The notes under the pieces: generated by a model
The model's database searches: none
What the model saw: only the letters and a program-made list of their open reading frames with translations
What the model was told of the DNA's origin: nothing
Program-made: the position numbers and the translations under genes
Assembly: GCA_050084515.1 (NCBI GenBank)
Contig: CM114273.1
Location: 8,556,001 to 8,620,000, forward strand
Length of the DNA stretch: 64,000 nt
From: Blasia pusilla
Lineage: Eukaryota > Marchantiophyta > Marchantiopsida > Blasiales
Direction of reading: 5' to 3'
Shown: in pieces, positions 1-10,800 of the stretch
Layout: each line of letters starts with the position of its first letter
Numbering within the stretch: position 1 is the stretch's first letter

Positions 1-3000
1 TCTTTTCGCGCCACAGGGATAGAAGTGCTAGGAGGCTGCCTTGTAATGGGTGGTTTGACTCTGAATGCAAGCAAGCAAGCAAGGGCACGATCAATTGATA
101 AATCTTTGGATATCCAAAGTCGGCTTATTATGACGAGCCTTTACAAATATTTACTTGGTGAAATCTAGGAAACGAGCTTTCTTGCGGCGGAAGCAAGAGT
201 CCTTGACAAGGGAGCTGCACGAGGACCCCAAATCATTTTGGAGACGGTTAGTAGTACGGTCTTCAAAACCTACTCTCGATCGCAAGTCTTTGATATCTTT
301 TGCTAAAAGCTCTATTTCTTCCCGACGCTACATCTATGCCACGTTGTGAAGGAATACCTGGCTTATTCTCTGAAGCAGAGGCGATGACTCAACTAAGAAG
401 ATTAGCGAATGGTAAATGTGAGGATTTGGATGGTCTTTCTATTGAACTTTTCAAGTGGGGAGGAGATTGTATTGGACCCGATCCTCGCCAAATCTTTGGC
501 GATCTGCTATCTATGGTTTTCCTTCAACTTGGTCGCTCTGGGAGATTGTTCTATTCACAAATCAGGAAGGAAGGACTTGGTGACAAACTATCGCACTATC
601 ATGGTGGGTAGTGTTTCGCCAAGTTGTTTGGGAAATTGGTGGAGTCAAAGTTGAGCGCATGGACTGAGTCTTTCCAAAAGAGAGAGCACGGGTCCAAGCT
701 GGTTTTCGCCCAACATACAACACCATCGACCATATCTTGGCCTTGCGTGTTTTACGGGAGAAATCTAAGGGCAATGGAAAAGCTTTGTTTTGCGGCTTCA
801 TCGATTTCAAGAAAGCTTTTGACATTGCACTCGTGAAGCTCTTATGGGGAAGGCTGCATGCAAGCCATTGGGACCCTTTGGGTCCCACGGGCTTGATGTA
901 TTTACCATTTACCATTGGAGTACCACCAAATCTCCTAGCAGCCGTGGCCACGTTATACCATTCCGTTCGGGCCAAGATCAAAGGTCCACAAACTCAAGAG
1001 ATCTTGAGTACAAATCGAGTCATTCAAGGTTGCCCTCTCTCCTTGGAGTTTTCGTGGATGATATCGAAAAGTGGTTGGAGGAATGTGATAGTGAAGGTGT
1101 CAAGATCGGGGACTTTGTCATCAAAGCTCTATTGTATGGCGATGATATCATATTACTAGCACGTTTACAAAAACACCTCGACACTTTGGCAAGGTTTTGT
1201 ACCCAGAATGAGATGGAGGTTAATCAAGAGATCGCAAGGGTGAGATCTCTTGATGTTTTCGCCTCCCTCATCAAGCTTTGCAGCCGCACGCGTTCCATAG
1301 GGTGGATGGCGGATGTGGTGACTTGGTCTTCAAAGTGGAATGTGGCGGAACGCGATTGGGACTTGAAACCGATGGCCCTCCGTGAGCATCTGAAGCAATC
1401 TCTCAACATCATTTGGAGCAGATCCAGGCACCAAAATGGAGTTTTATCAACTTCATGTTAATCCTATGCTTGTATATTGTGAACAAGGATACCTACTTGC
1501 AGGGATGTCCACGTTCTTACGACATATTATCGCACGTCATAGAATGGGTCACACAGGCTAGGAAGGACGATGGTTTAAAATTGATAGAAGTGAACGAATT
1601 TGTAGGTTATGTGCCGGAGAAAATATTGAAGATGAAGAGCATGTGTTTGTTACATGTCCAAGGTATGAAGAAATTAGACTAGCTCATAAAATAGATGTGG
1701 AGAATTTCTATTCTTTACTCTGACTAGTGCCTTATGATTTAGGTTGTTATCTCGTGGTCGTCATCATTCATCGCTCAACTGCTCTAGGTCAGTAGCTAGG
1801 AGAAGGTCTTAACGATCTTTTTGAGGTCGGTGCATGAATGACTTGTAATGTGTTTTTCAGCCTTTTGACCCTTTGGGTCCCACGGGCTTGATCTATTTAC
1901 CATTTACATGGACAAGTCTAAAGTCATTATAGTGGGTACTAGATCCAAGTTCTCGTTCTTTTACAAAGGTCTACAATTAGAACAAGTGAAGAGTTACTTA
2001 CAAATATCTAGGCATCGATTTCTCTCATGACTATAGTTGGGCACTTTATGCAAAAGAGAGTAGAAGCTCGTTACAAAGCTCTATACTCATTTTCAAACCG
2101 GTGTAGAAGAAGAGCTCATCTTGTGTCTTGGGGTCTTAGGAAATTCTTATTTAGGAGCTTAGTGTTGGGTGGTCTTATATGGGACCCAAGTTTGGGGCCC
2201 TAGTTGTAAGAAGACAGGTTGGCGTAGCGTGGAGAGGGTGCAAAAGATCTTTCTACAAGAAGAATTGGGTGTAAGAAACCAAACTCCCGTACGCTATTCT
2301 TCTTGCGGAAACAGGTTGTCTTCCTCTAGAGGCTGAAGCTCTTTACTTGACCATCACTTACTTACATCGCAAGGGTGAGATCTCTTGAAGTTTCTCGCCT
2401 CCCTCATCAAGCTTTGCGAGCCACACGTTCCATAGGGTGGATGGCGGATGTGGTGACTTGGTCTTCAAAGTGGAATGTGGCGGGAGCGATTGGGACTTGA
2501 AACCGATGGCACTCCGCGAGCATCTACAGAAGCAATTTCTCGACATTATTTGGAGCAGCCCGGGCACCAAAATGGAGTTTTATCAACTTCATGTTAATCC
2601 TACGCTTGTATATGGTAAATAGATATTGCAAACAAGGATACCTACTTGCGGGGATGTCCACGTTCTTGCGTCATATTATCGCACGACATAGAAGTGGGTC
2701 TCGTGGGCTAGGAATTGAGGAAGGACGATGGTTTAATATTGATAGAAGTAAATGAGTTTGTAAGTTATGTGACGGAGAAAATGTTGAGGATGAAAAAGAG
2801 AGTTGTCAACCCACCGAAAAAGAGAGTTATCAACCTAGCAATCCAAGAAGCCGAGAGTGTTGATGTGGAATATACGAGGCCTTTCAACAACAAAGTATGT
2901 GAGTGCTCTACCAATTTGGGGGATGGCGAACATCATCGATATTGTGGAGACTTGGGAACATGAGAGCAATACTGTTGCAGAGATGCAAGGGTTTACTTTG

Positions 3001-3940
3001 GTGGGATCGACATGGAACCAAAGAAGGCAACGCGCAGGAAGGGGTTATTGCTACTTTCATCAGGTCTCAATGTCTACCTCTCATACATCTAGAAGATCAA
3101 GATATCGGGGCCAATATCATTGGCTACGTCTTGGTTTGGTTGGGGATCTTATTGTTATTTGGCAGTTTGTTATTTTGCACCTTTGTCTATACTCCACACG
3201 CACTTACAATCGAAGTCAACCGTTCCATCGACTTATTGGGGATGTTCTCAAATATCAAATCAAAGGTGAGTCTTTCTAGTTGGGGATTTCAATGCTCGCA
3301 CACGCGTCTTTGCTCAATTTACCCAATTCAGTGATTCCTTGACTTCTCCTCTTCTCGAAGAACATGAGGATGGTTTGTGGTCTAGAATCTCTTGATCTTT
3401 CTACAAATCCTTTGTGAGCATTTTTAACCTTCGATTCGGAGCCACTTGTAATTTGAAAGTTCTTAATGGAACCTTCTCATTTTCCCAACTCTAACCGCAA
3501 TACGTGTTTCTCCTCTACCGGCGCTAGCACCATCGATTATCTTCGGTCCTCGCCCGCTGATAGCTCTACATTTGGTATTCTAGAACCTCAGCCTGAATCA
3601 GATCCCTTTGTCTACTCTCTCACTTTCAAAGGCAATTTCCTCTCTCGATATCTCAATCTGTTTTAGCCTCTCCCAAGTTTCGCTTAGATCCCGGTGAAAA
3701 AGATCTTTACACGCTACATTTACAAGAACTCTTGACTCGGATTGTATGGAGCCCAGATCCACACGCGGCAAGTTTGCAACTAACCGTGTGTAGCTAGGAG
3801 AAGGTCTTAAGGATCTTTTTCAGGGTCAGTGCATGAATGACTTGTAATGTGTTTTTCAGCCTTTTGACCCTTTGGGTCCCACGGGCTTGATCTATTTACC
3901 ATTTACCTAACCGAATTGCTCAAAAGCAGTGCATCTAAGT
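1..3940 (+). mobile_element. Array unit 1 (dead LINE unit)
   Basis: First unit, cut by the window edge. RT coding stretches sit at 155-349, 300-611 and 737-1159 in shifting frames. One shift is at about 302, where bases present in units 2 and 3 are missing, and another is around 476-510. Nested LINE pieces are at 872-911 (flanked by CCATTGG at 865-871 and 912-918), 1225-1907, and 3787-3906 (flanked by CTAACCG at 3780-3786 and 3907-3913). Endonuclease sequence starts with the Leu-Met-Trp-Asn-Ile-Arg-Gly signature near 2864. The CTG site in the FKKAFD region at about 820-840 reads differently here than in units 2 and 3. Confidence 0.9.
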
Positions 3941-5168
3941 TCTTTTCGCGCCACAGGGATAGAAGTGCTAGGAGGCTGCCTTGTAATGGGTGGTTTGACT
4001 CTGAATGCAAGCAAGCAAGCAAGGGCACGATCAATTGATAAATCTTTGGATATCCAAAGTCGGCTTATTATGACGAGCCTTTACAAATATTTACTTGGTG
4101 AAATCTAGGAAACGAGCTTTCTTGCGGCGGAAGCAAGAGTCCTTGAAAGGAGTGCACGAGGACCCCAAATCATTTTGGAGGCGGTTAGTAGTACGGTCTT
4201 CAAAACCTACTCTCGATCGCAAGTCTTTGATATCTTTTGCCGAAAAGCTCTATTTCTTCCCCGACGCTACATCTATGCCACGTTGTGAAGGAATACCTGG
4301 CTTATTCTCTGAAGCAGAGGCGATGACTCAACTAAGAAGATTAGCGAATGGTAAATGTGAGGATTTGGATGGTCTTTCTATTGAACTTTTCAAGTGGGGA
4401 GGAGATTGTATTGGACCGATCCTCGCCAAAATCTTTGGCGATCTTTGCTATCTATGGTTTTCCTTCAACTTGGTCGCTACGGGAGATTGTTCCTATTCAC
4501 AAATCAGGAAGGAAGGACTTGGTGACAAACTATCGCACTATCATGGTGGGTAGTGTTTTCGCCAAGTTGTTTGGGAAATTGGTGGAGTCAAAGTTGAGCG
4601 CATGGACAGAGTCTTTCCAAAAGAGAGAGCACGGGTCCAAGCTGGTTTTCGCCCAACATACAACACCATCGACCATATCTTGGCCTTGCGTGTTTTACGG
4701 GAGAAATCTAAGGGCAATGGAAAAGCTTTGTTTTGCGGCTTCATCGATTTCAAGAAAGCTTTTGATACTGTACCTCGTAAGCTCTTATGGGGAAGGCTGC
4801 ATGCAAGCCATTGGGACCCTTTGGGTCCCACGGGCTTGATGTATTTACCATTTACCATTGGAGTACCACCAAATCTCCTAGCAGCCGTGGCCACGTTATA
4901 CCATTCCGTTCGGGCCAAGATCAAAGGTCCACAAACTCAAGAGATCTTGAGTACAAATCGGAGTCATTCAAGGTTGCCCTCTCTCCTTGGAGTTTTCGTG
5001 GATGATATCGAAAAGTGGTTGGAGGAATGTGATAGTGAAGGTGTCAAGATCGGGGACTTTGTCATCAAAGCTCTATTGTATGGCGATGATATCATATTAC
5101 TAGCACGTTTACAAAAACACCTCGACACTTTGGCAAGGTTTTGTACCCAGAATGAGATGGAGGTTAAT
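3941..5168 (+). pseudogene. LINE reverse transcriptase, fingers-palm part (unit 2)
   Basis: This non-LTR RT core would copy element RNA at the nicked target if intact. Visible motifs in order: a linker ending LFKWGGDCIGPILAK, NYRTIMVGSVFAKLFGKLVESKL, the first palm aspartate in FIDFKKAFDTVPRKLL, and the catalytic Y-G-D-D box at 5079-5090. Relative to the copy at 36130-38013, the array has lost 10 bases in the QGCPLSP region, which breaks the frame, and 12 bases just after the YxDD box. A 40-base LINE tail is inserted at 4815. The RT domain stops at 5168, where a larger truncated LINE is inserted. Dead. Confidence 0.85.
4808..4861 (+). mobile_element. Nested insertion 1: 40-bp LINE tail with 7-bp TSD (unit 2)
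   Basis: CCATTGG at 4808-4814 is repeated at 4855-4861. Between them, 4815-4854 is the last 40 bases of the same LINE family: the GACCCTTTGGGTC hairpin, the GGGCTTGAT stretch, then the TTTACCATTTAC end. The empty site is visible in the minus-strand LINE (about 51494-51515) and in the copy at about 36525. The same insertion is present in all units, for example 872-911 in unit 1. It is an extremely 5'-truncated retrotransposition event. Confidence 0.9.
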
Positions 5169-5854
5169 CAAGAGATCGCAAGGGTGAGATCTCTTGATGT
5201 TTCTCGCCTCCCTCATCAAGCTTTGCGAGCCGCACGTTCCATAGGGTGGATGGCGGATGTGGTGACTTGGTCTTCAAAGTGGAATGTGGCGGAACGCGAT
5301 TGGGACTTGAAACCGATGGCCCTCCGTGAGCATCTACAGAAGCAATCTCTCAACATCATTTGGAGCAGTCCAGGCACCAAAATGGAGTTTTATCAACTTC
5401 ATGTTAATCCTATGCTTGTATATTGTGAACAAGGATACCTACTTGCAGGGATGTCCACGTTCTTACGACATATTATCGCACGTCATAGAACTGGGTCACA
5501 CAGGCTAGGAAGGACGATGGTTTAAAATTGATAGAAGTGAACGAATTTGTAGGTTATGTGCCGGAGAAAATATTGAAGATGAAGAGCATGTGTTTGTTAC
5601 ATGTCCAAGGTATGAAGAAATTAGACTAGCTCATAAAATAGATGTGGAGAATTTCTATTCTTTACTACAGCTAGTGCCTTATGATTTAGGTTGTTATCTC
5701 AGGGTCGTCATCATTCATCGCTCAACTGCTCTAGGCTGTAGCTAGGAGAAGGTCTTAACGATCTTTTTCAGGGTCAGTGCATGAATGACTTGTAATGTGT
5801 TTTTCAGCCTTTTGACCCTTTGGGTCCCACGGGCTTGATCTATTTACCATTTAC
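5169..5854 (+). mobile_element. Nested insertion 2: 686-bp 5'-truncated LINE (unit 2)
   Basis: The RT text breaks after the MEVN codons at 5168 and resumes with the MDKSKVIIVGTRSK text at 5855. These two parts are contiguous in the copy at 36840-36890. The intervening DNA is the C-terminal part of another LINE. It includes a CRLC-x-ENIEDEEHVFVTC zinc-binding motif (about 5550-5605) and the whole 3' UTR ending TTTACCATTTAC. It begins with a short untemplated-looking CAAGAG, then LINE text. A clean target duplication is not evident. The equivalents in other units are 1225-1907, 9120-9807, 13065-13751, 17011-17695, 20956-21638, 24901-25578, 28815-29487 and 32718-33400. Confidence 0.85.
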
Positions 5855-6790
5855 ATGGACAAGTCTAAAGTCATTATAGTGGGTACTAGATCCAAGTTCT
5901 CGTTCTTTTACAAAGGTCTACAATTAGAACAAGTGAAGAGTTACTTACAAATATCTAGGCATCGATTTCTCTCATGACTATAGTTGGGCACTTTGCGTGC
6001 AAAAGAGAGTAGAAGCTCGTTACAAAGCTCTATACTCATTTTCAAACCGGTGTAGAAGAAGAGCTCATCTTGTGTCTTGGGGTCTTAGGAAATTCTTATT
6101 TAGGAGCTTAGTGTTGCCGGTGGTCTTATATGGGACCCAAGTTTGGGGCCCTAGTTGTAAGAAGACAGGTTGGCAGCGCGTGGAGAGGGTGCAAAAGATC
6201 TTTCTACAAGAAGAATTGGGTGTAAGAAACCAAACTCCCGTACGCTATTCTTCTTGCGGAAACAGGTTGTCTTCCTCTAGAGGCTGAAGCTCTTTACTTG
6301 ACCATCACTTACTTACATCGCAAGGGTGAGATCTCTTGAAGTTTCTCGCCTCCCTCATCAAGCTTTGCGAGCCACACGTTCCATAGGGTGGATGGCGGAT
6401 GTGGTGACTTGGTCTTCAAAGTGGAATGTGGCGGGAGCGATTGGGACTTGAAACCGATGGCACTCCGCGAGCATCTACAGAAGCAATTTCTCGACATTAT
6501 TTGGAGCAGCCCGGGCACCAAAATGGAGTTTTATCAACTTCATGTTAATCCTACGCTTGTATATGGTAAATAGATATTGCAAACAAGGATACCTACTTGC
6601 GGGGATGTCCACGTTCTTGCGTCATATTATCGCACGACATAGAAGTGGGTCTCGTGGGCTAGGAATTGAGGAAGGACGATGGTTTAATATTGATAGAAGT
6701 AAATGAGTTTGTAAGTTATGTGACGGAGAAAATGTTGAGGATGAAAAAGAGAGTTGTCAACCCACCGAAAAAGAGAGTTATCAACCTAGC
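5855..6790 (+). pseudogene. LINE ORF2 thumb and C-terminal part (unit 2)
   Basis: Resumption of the host LINE after nested insertion 2. The protein text reads SKVIIVGTRSKFSFFYKGLQ, then SYKYLGIDFSHDYSW, RVEARYKALYSFSNRCRRR, VLYGTQVWGPSC, and the EFYQLHVNP region. This is the thumb and C-terminal region of non-LTR RTs. Frames are broken several times; for instance, TTACTTACAAAT at 5941-5952 has an extra TTAC compared with units 7-10. Near 6562-6574 a short foreign GGTAAATAGAT interrupts the text, and the element is truncated at about 6740-6755, before its zinc motif. Confidence 0.8.
6738..6788 (+). other. Unit junction: LINE 3' part joined to ORF1/ORF2 boundary
   Basis: The C-terminal LINE text (GAGAAAATGTTGAGGATGA) runs into GAAAAAGAGAGTTGTCAACC, then a second GAAAAAGAGAGTTATCAACC, then the sequence that normally precedes the endonuclease. 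In the minus-strand LINE that box occurs only once, between the ORF1 stop and the endonuclease start (about 53398-53412). The join therefore links the C-terminus of one copy to the endonuclease start of the next across a short A/G-rich match. The same junction occurs in all units. Confidence 0.75.
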
Positions 6791-6805
6791 AATCCAAGAA
6801 GCCGA

Positions 6806-7728
6806 GAGTGTTGATGTGGAATATCGAGGCCTTTCAACAACAAAGTATGTGAGTGCTCTACCAATTTGGGGATGGCGAACATCATCGATTGTGGAGACTT
6901 GGGAACATGAGAGCAATACTGTTGCAGAGATGCAAGGGTTTACTTTGGTGGGATCGACATGGAACCAAAGAAGGCAACGCGCAGGAAGGGGTTATTGCTA
7001 CTTTCATCAGGTCTCAATGTCTACCTCTCATACATCTAGAAGATCAAGATATCGGGGGCCAATATCATTGGCTACGTCTTGGTTTGGTTGGGGGATCTTA
7101 TTGTTATTTGGCAGTTTGTTATTTTGCACCACTGTCTATACTCCACACGCACTTACAATCGAAGTCAACCGTTCCATCGACTTATTGGGGATGTTCTCAA
7201 ATATCAAATCAAAGGTGGAGTCTTTCTAGTTGGGGGGATTTCAATGCTCGCACACGTACTGCTCAATTTACCCAATTCAGTGATTCCTTGACTTCTCCTC
7301 TTCTCGAAGAACATGAGGATGGTTTGTGGTCTAGAATCTCTTCAGATCTTTCTACAAATCCTTTGTGAGCATTTTTAACCTTCGATTGGAGCCACTTGTA
7401 ATTTGAAAGTTCTTAATGGAACCTTCTCATTTTCCCAACTCTAACCGCAATACGTGTTTCTCCTCTACCGGCGCTAGCACCATCGATTATCTTCGGTCCT
7501 CGCCCGCTGATAGCTCTACATTTGGTATTCTAGAACCTCAGCCTGAATCAGATCCCTTTGTCTACTCTCTCACTTTCAAAGGCAATTTCTCTCTCGATAT
7601 CTCAATCTGTTTTAGCCTCTCCCAAGTTTCGCTTAGATCCCGGTGAAAAAGATCTTTACACGCTACATTTACAAGAACTCTTGACTCGGATTGTATGGAG
7701 CCCAGATCCACACGCGGCAAGTTTGCAA
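6806..7728 (+). pseudogene. LINE APE-type endonuclease part (unit 2)
   Basis: The text LMWNIRGLSTTKYVSAL at about 6811 is the N-terminal signature of apurinic-type endonucleases of non-LTR elements, which nick the target site. It is followed by VSTWNQ-like text, and at about 7215-7250 by the remnant of the (L)VGDFNAR motif, which here reads VGGISMLA because of an extra G. Downstream text (FTQFSDSLTSPLLEEHEDGLW, about 7265-7330) continues in shifted frames. The nested insertion at 7736 separates it from the RT. Not functional. Confidence 0.8.
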
Positions 7729-7862
7729 CTAACCGTGTGTAGCTAGGAGAAGGTCTTAAGGATCTTTTTCAGGGTCAGTGCATGAATGACTTGTAATGTG
7801 TTTTTCAGCCTTTTGACCCTTTGGGTCCCACGGGCTTGATCTATTTACCATTTACCTAACCG
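7729..7862 (+). mobile_element. Nested insertion 3: 120-bp LINE tail with 7-bp TSD (unit 2)
   Basis: CTAACCG at 7729-7735 is repeated at 7856-7862. Between them, 7736-7855 is the 3' UTR of the LINE family: from the stop region (TGTAGCTAGGAG) through GAATGACTTGTAATG, the GACCCTTTGGGTC hairpin and TTTACCATTTAC. The minus-strand LINE shows the related uninserted site near 52365-52395. The same insertion sits in each unit, for example at 3787-3906 and 11692-11811. Confidence 0.9.
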
Positions 7863-7889
7863 AATTGCTCAAAAGCAGTGCATCTAAGT

Positions 7890-10800
7890 TCTTTTCGCGC
7901 CACAGGGATAGAAGTGCTAGGAGGCTGCCTTGTAATGGGTGGTTTGACTCTGAATGCAAGCAAGCAAGCAAGGGCACGATCAATTGATAAATCTTTGGAT
8001 ATCCAAAGTCGGCTTATTATGACGAGCCTTTACAAATATTTACTTGGTGAAATCTAGGAAACGAGCTTTCTTGCGGCGGAAGCAAGAGTCCTTGACAAGG
8101 GAGCTGCACGAGGACCCCAAATCATTTTGGAGACGGTTAGTAGTACGGTCTTCAAAACCTACTCTCGATCGCAAGTCTTTGATATCTTTTGCCGAAAAGC
8201 TCTATTTCTTCCCCGACGCTACATCTATGCCACGTTGTGAAGGAATACCTGGCTTATTCTCTGAAGCAGAGGCGATGACTCAACTAAGAAGATTAGCGAA
8301 TGGTAAATGTGAGGATTTGGATGGTCTTTCTATTGAACTTTTCAAGTGGGGAGGAGATTGTATTGGACCGATCCTCGCCAAAGTACTGGGCGATGCTGCT
8401 ATCTATGGTTTTCCTTCAACTTGGTCGCTACGGGAGATTGTTCCTATTCACAAATCAGGAAGGAAGGACTTGGTGACAAACTATCGCACTATCATGGTGG
8501 GTAGTGTTTTCGCCAAGTTGTTTGGGAAATTGGTGGAGTCAAAGTTGAGCGCATGGACAGAGTCTTTCCAAAAGAGAGAGCACGGGTCCAAGCTGGTTTT
8601 TGTCCAACATACAACACCATCGACCATATCTTGGCCTTGCGTGTTTTACGGGAGAAATCTAAGGGCAATGGAAAAGCTTTGTTTTGCGGCTTCATCGATT
8701 TCAAGAAAGCTTTTGATACTGTACCTCGTAAGCTCTTATGGGGAAGGCTGCATGCAAGCCATTGGGACCCTTTGGGTCCCACGGGCTTGATGTATTTACC
8801 ATTTACCATTGGAGTACCACCAAATCTCCTAGCAGCCGTGGCCACGTTATACCATTCCGTTCGGGCCAAGATCAAAGGTCCACAAACTCAAGAGATCTTG
8901 AGTACAAATCGGAGTCATTCAAGGTTGCCCTCTCTCCTTGGAGTTTTCGTGGATGATATCGAAAAGTGGTTGGAGGAATGTGATAGTGAAGGTGTCAAGA
9001 TCGGGGACTTTGTCATCAAAGCTCTATTGTATGGCGATGATATCATATTACTAGCACGTTTACAAAAACACCTCGACACTTTGGCAAGGTTTTGTACCCA
9101 GAATGAGATGGAGGTTAATCAAGAGATCGCAAGGGTGAGATCTCTTGATGTTTCTCGCCTCCTCATCAAGCTTTTTGAGCCGCACGTTCCATAGGGTGGA
9201 TGGCGGATGTGGTGACTTGGTCTTCAAAGTGGAATGTGGCGGAACGCGATTGGGACTTGAAACCGATGGCCCTCCGTGAGCATCTACAGAAGCAATCTCT
9301 CAACATCATTTGGAGCAGTCCAGGCACCAAAATGGAGTTTTATCAACTTCATGTTAATCCTATGCTTGTATATTGTGAACAAGGATACCTACTTGCAGGG
9401 ATGTCCACGTTCTTACGACATATTATCGCACGTCATAGAATGGGTCACACAAGGCTAGGAAGGACGATGGTTTAAAATTGATAGAAGTGAACGAATTTGT
9501 AGGTTATGTGCCGGAGAAAATATTGAAGATGAAGAGCATGTGTTTGTTACATGTCCAAGGTATGAAGAAATTAGACTAGCTCATAAAATAGATGTGGAGA
9601 ATTTCTATTCTTTACTACTGACTAGTGCCTTATGATTTAGGTTGTTATCTCAGTGGTCGTCATCATTCATCGCTCAACTGCTCTAGGTCTGTAGCTAGGA
9701 GAAGGTCTTAACGATCTTTTTCAGGGTCAGTGCATGAATGACTTGTAATGTGTTTTTCAGCCTTTTGACCCTTTGGGTCCCACGGGCTTGATCTATTTAC
9801 CATTTACATGGACAAGTCTAAAGTCATTATAGTGGGTACTAGATCCAAGTTCTCGTTCTTTTACAAAGGTCTACAATTAGAACAAGTGAAGAGTTACTTA
9901 CAAATATCTAGGCATCGATTTCTCTCATGACTATAGTTGGGCACTTTGCGTGCAAAAGAGAGTAGAAGCTCGTTACAAAGCTCTATACTCATTTTCAAAC
10001 CAGGTGTAGAAGAAGAGCTCATCTTGTGTCTTGGGGTCTTAGGAAATTCTTATTTAGGAGCTTAGTGTTGCGGTGGTCTTATATGGGACCCAAGTTTGGG
10101 GCCCTAGTTGTAAGAAGACAGGTTGGCAGCGCGTGGAGAGGGTGCAAAAGATCTTTCTACAAGAAGAATTGGGTGTAAGAAACCAAACTCCCGTACGCTA
10201 TTCTTCTTGCGGAAACAGGTTGTCTTCCTCTAGAGGTGAAGCTCTTTACTTGACCATCACTTACTTACATCGCAAGGGTGAGATCTCTTGAAGTTTCTCG
10301 CCTCCCTCATCAAGCTTTTGCGAGCCACACGTTCCATAGGGTGGATGGCGGATGTGGTGACTTGGTCTTCAAAGTGGAATGTGGCGGAGAGCGATTGGGA
10401 CTTGAAACCGATGGCACTCGCGAGCATCTCTGAAGCAATTTCGACATTATTTGGAGCAGCCGGGCACCAAAATGGAGTTTTATCAACTTCATGTTAATCC
10501 TACGCTTGTATATGGTAAATAGATATTGCAAACAAGGATACCTACTTTGGGGATGTCCACGTTCTTGCGTCATATTATCGCACGACATAGAAGTGGGTCT
10601 CGTGGGCTAGGAATTGAGGAAGGACGATGGTTTAATATTGATAGAAGTAAATGAGTTTGTAAGTTATGTGACGGAGAAAATGTTGAGGATGAAAAAGAGA
10701 GTTGTCAACCCACCGAAAAAGAGAGTTATCAACCTAGCAATCCAAGAAGCCGAGAGTGTTGATGTGGAATATACGAGGCCTTTCAACAACAAAGTATGTG

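Larger units (their letters stand above)
3941..7889 (+). mobile_element. Array unit 2 (reference unit)
   Basis: One of the best preserved units, used here to describe the internal parts. It holds the longest RT frame of the array, 4602-5525 (307 codons). That frame reads through FKKAFDTVPRKLLWGRL, then through nested insertion 1 (as WDPLGPTGL and so on), then the YGDD box at 5079-5090, and finally into nested insertion 2. The frame is therefore a chimera and not a functional polymerase. Endonuclease sequence begins near 6814 and is broken just before the GDFNAR motif by extra G residues at about 7232. Confidence 0.9.

Noticed and set aside
562-981. Minus-strand frames of about 127-139 codons recurring in the units (also 4541-4924, 8492-8875, 20331-20744)
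   Set aside because: They are antisense shadows of the RT text and recur only because the unit recurs.
4602-5525. Long RT reading frame in unit 2 as a functional reverse transcriptase
   Set aside because: It reads through two nested LINE insertions and carries the array-wide 10- and 12-base deletions, so it is a chimeric frame.
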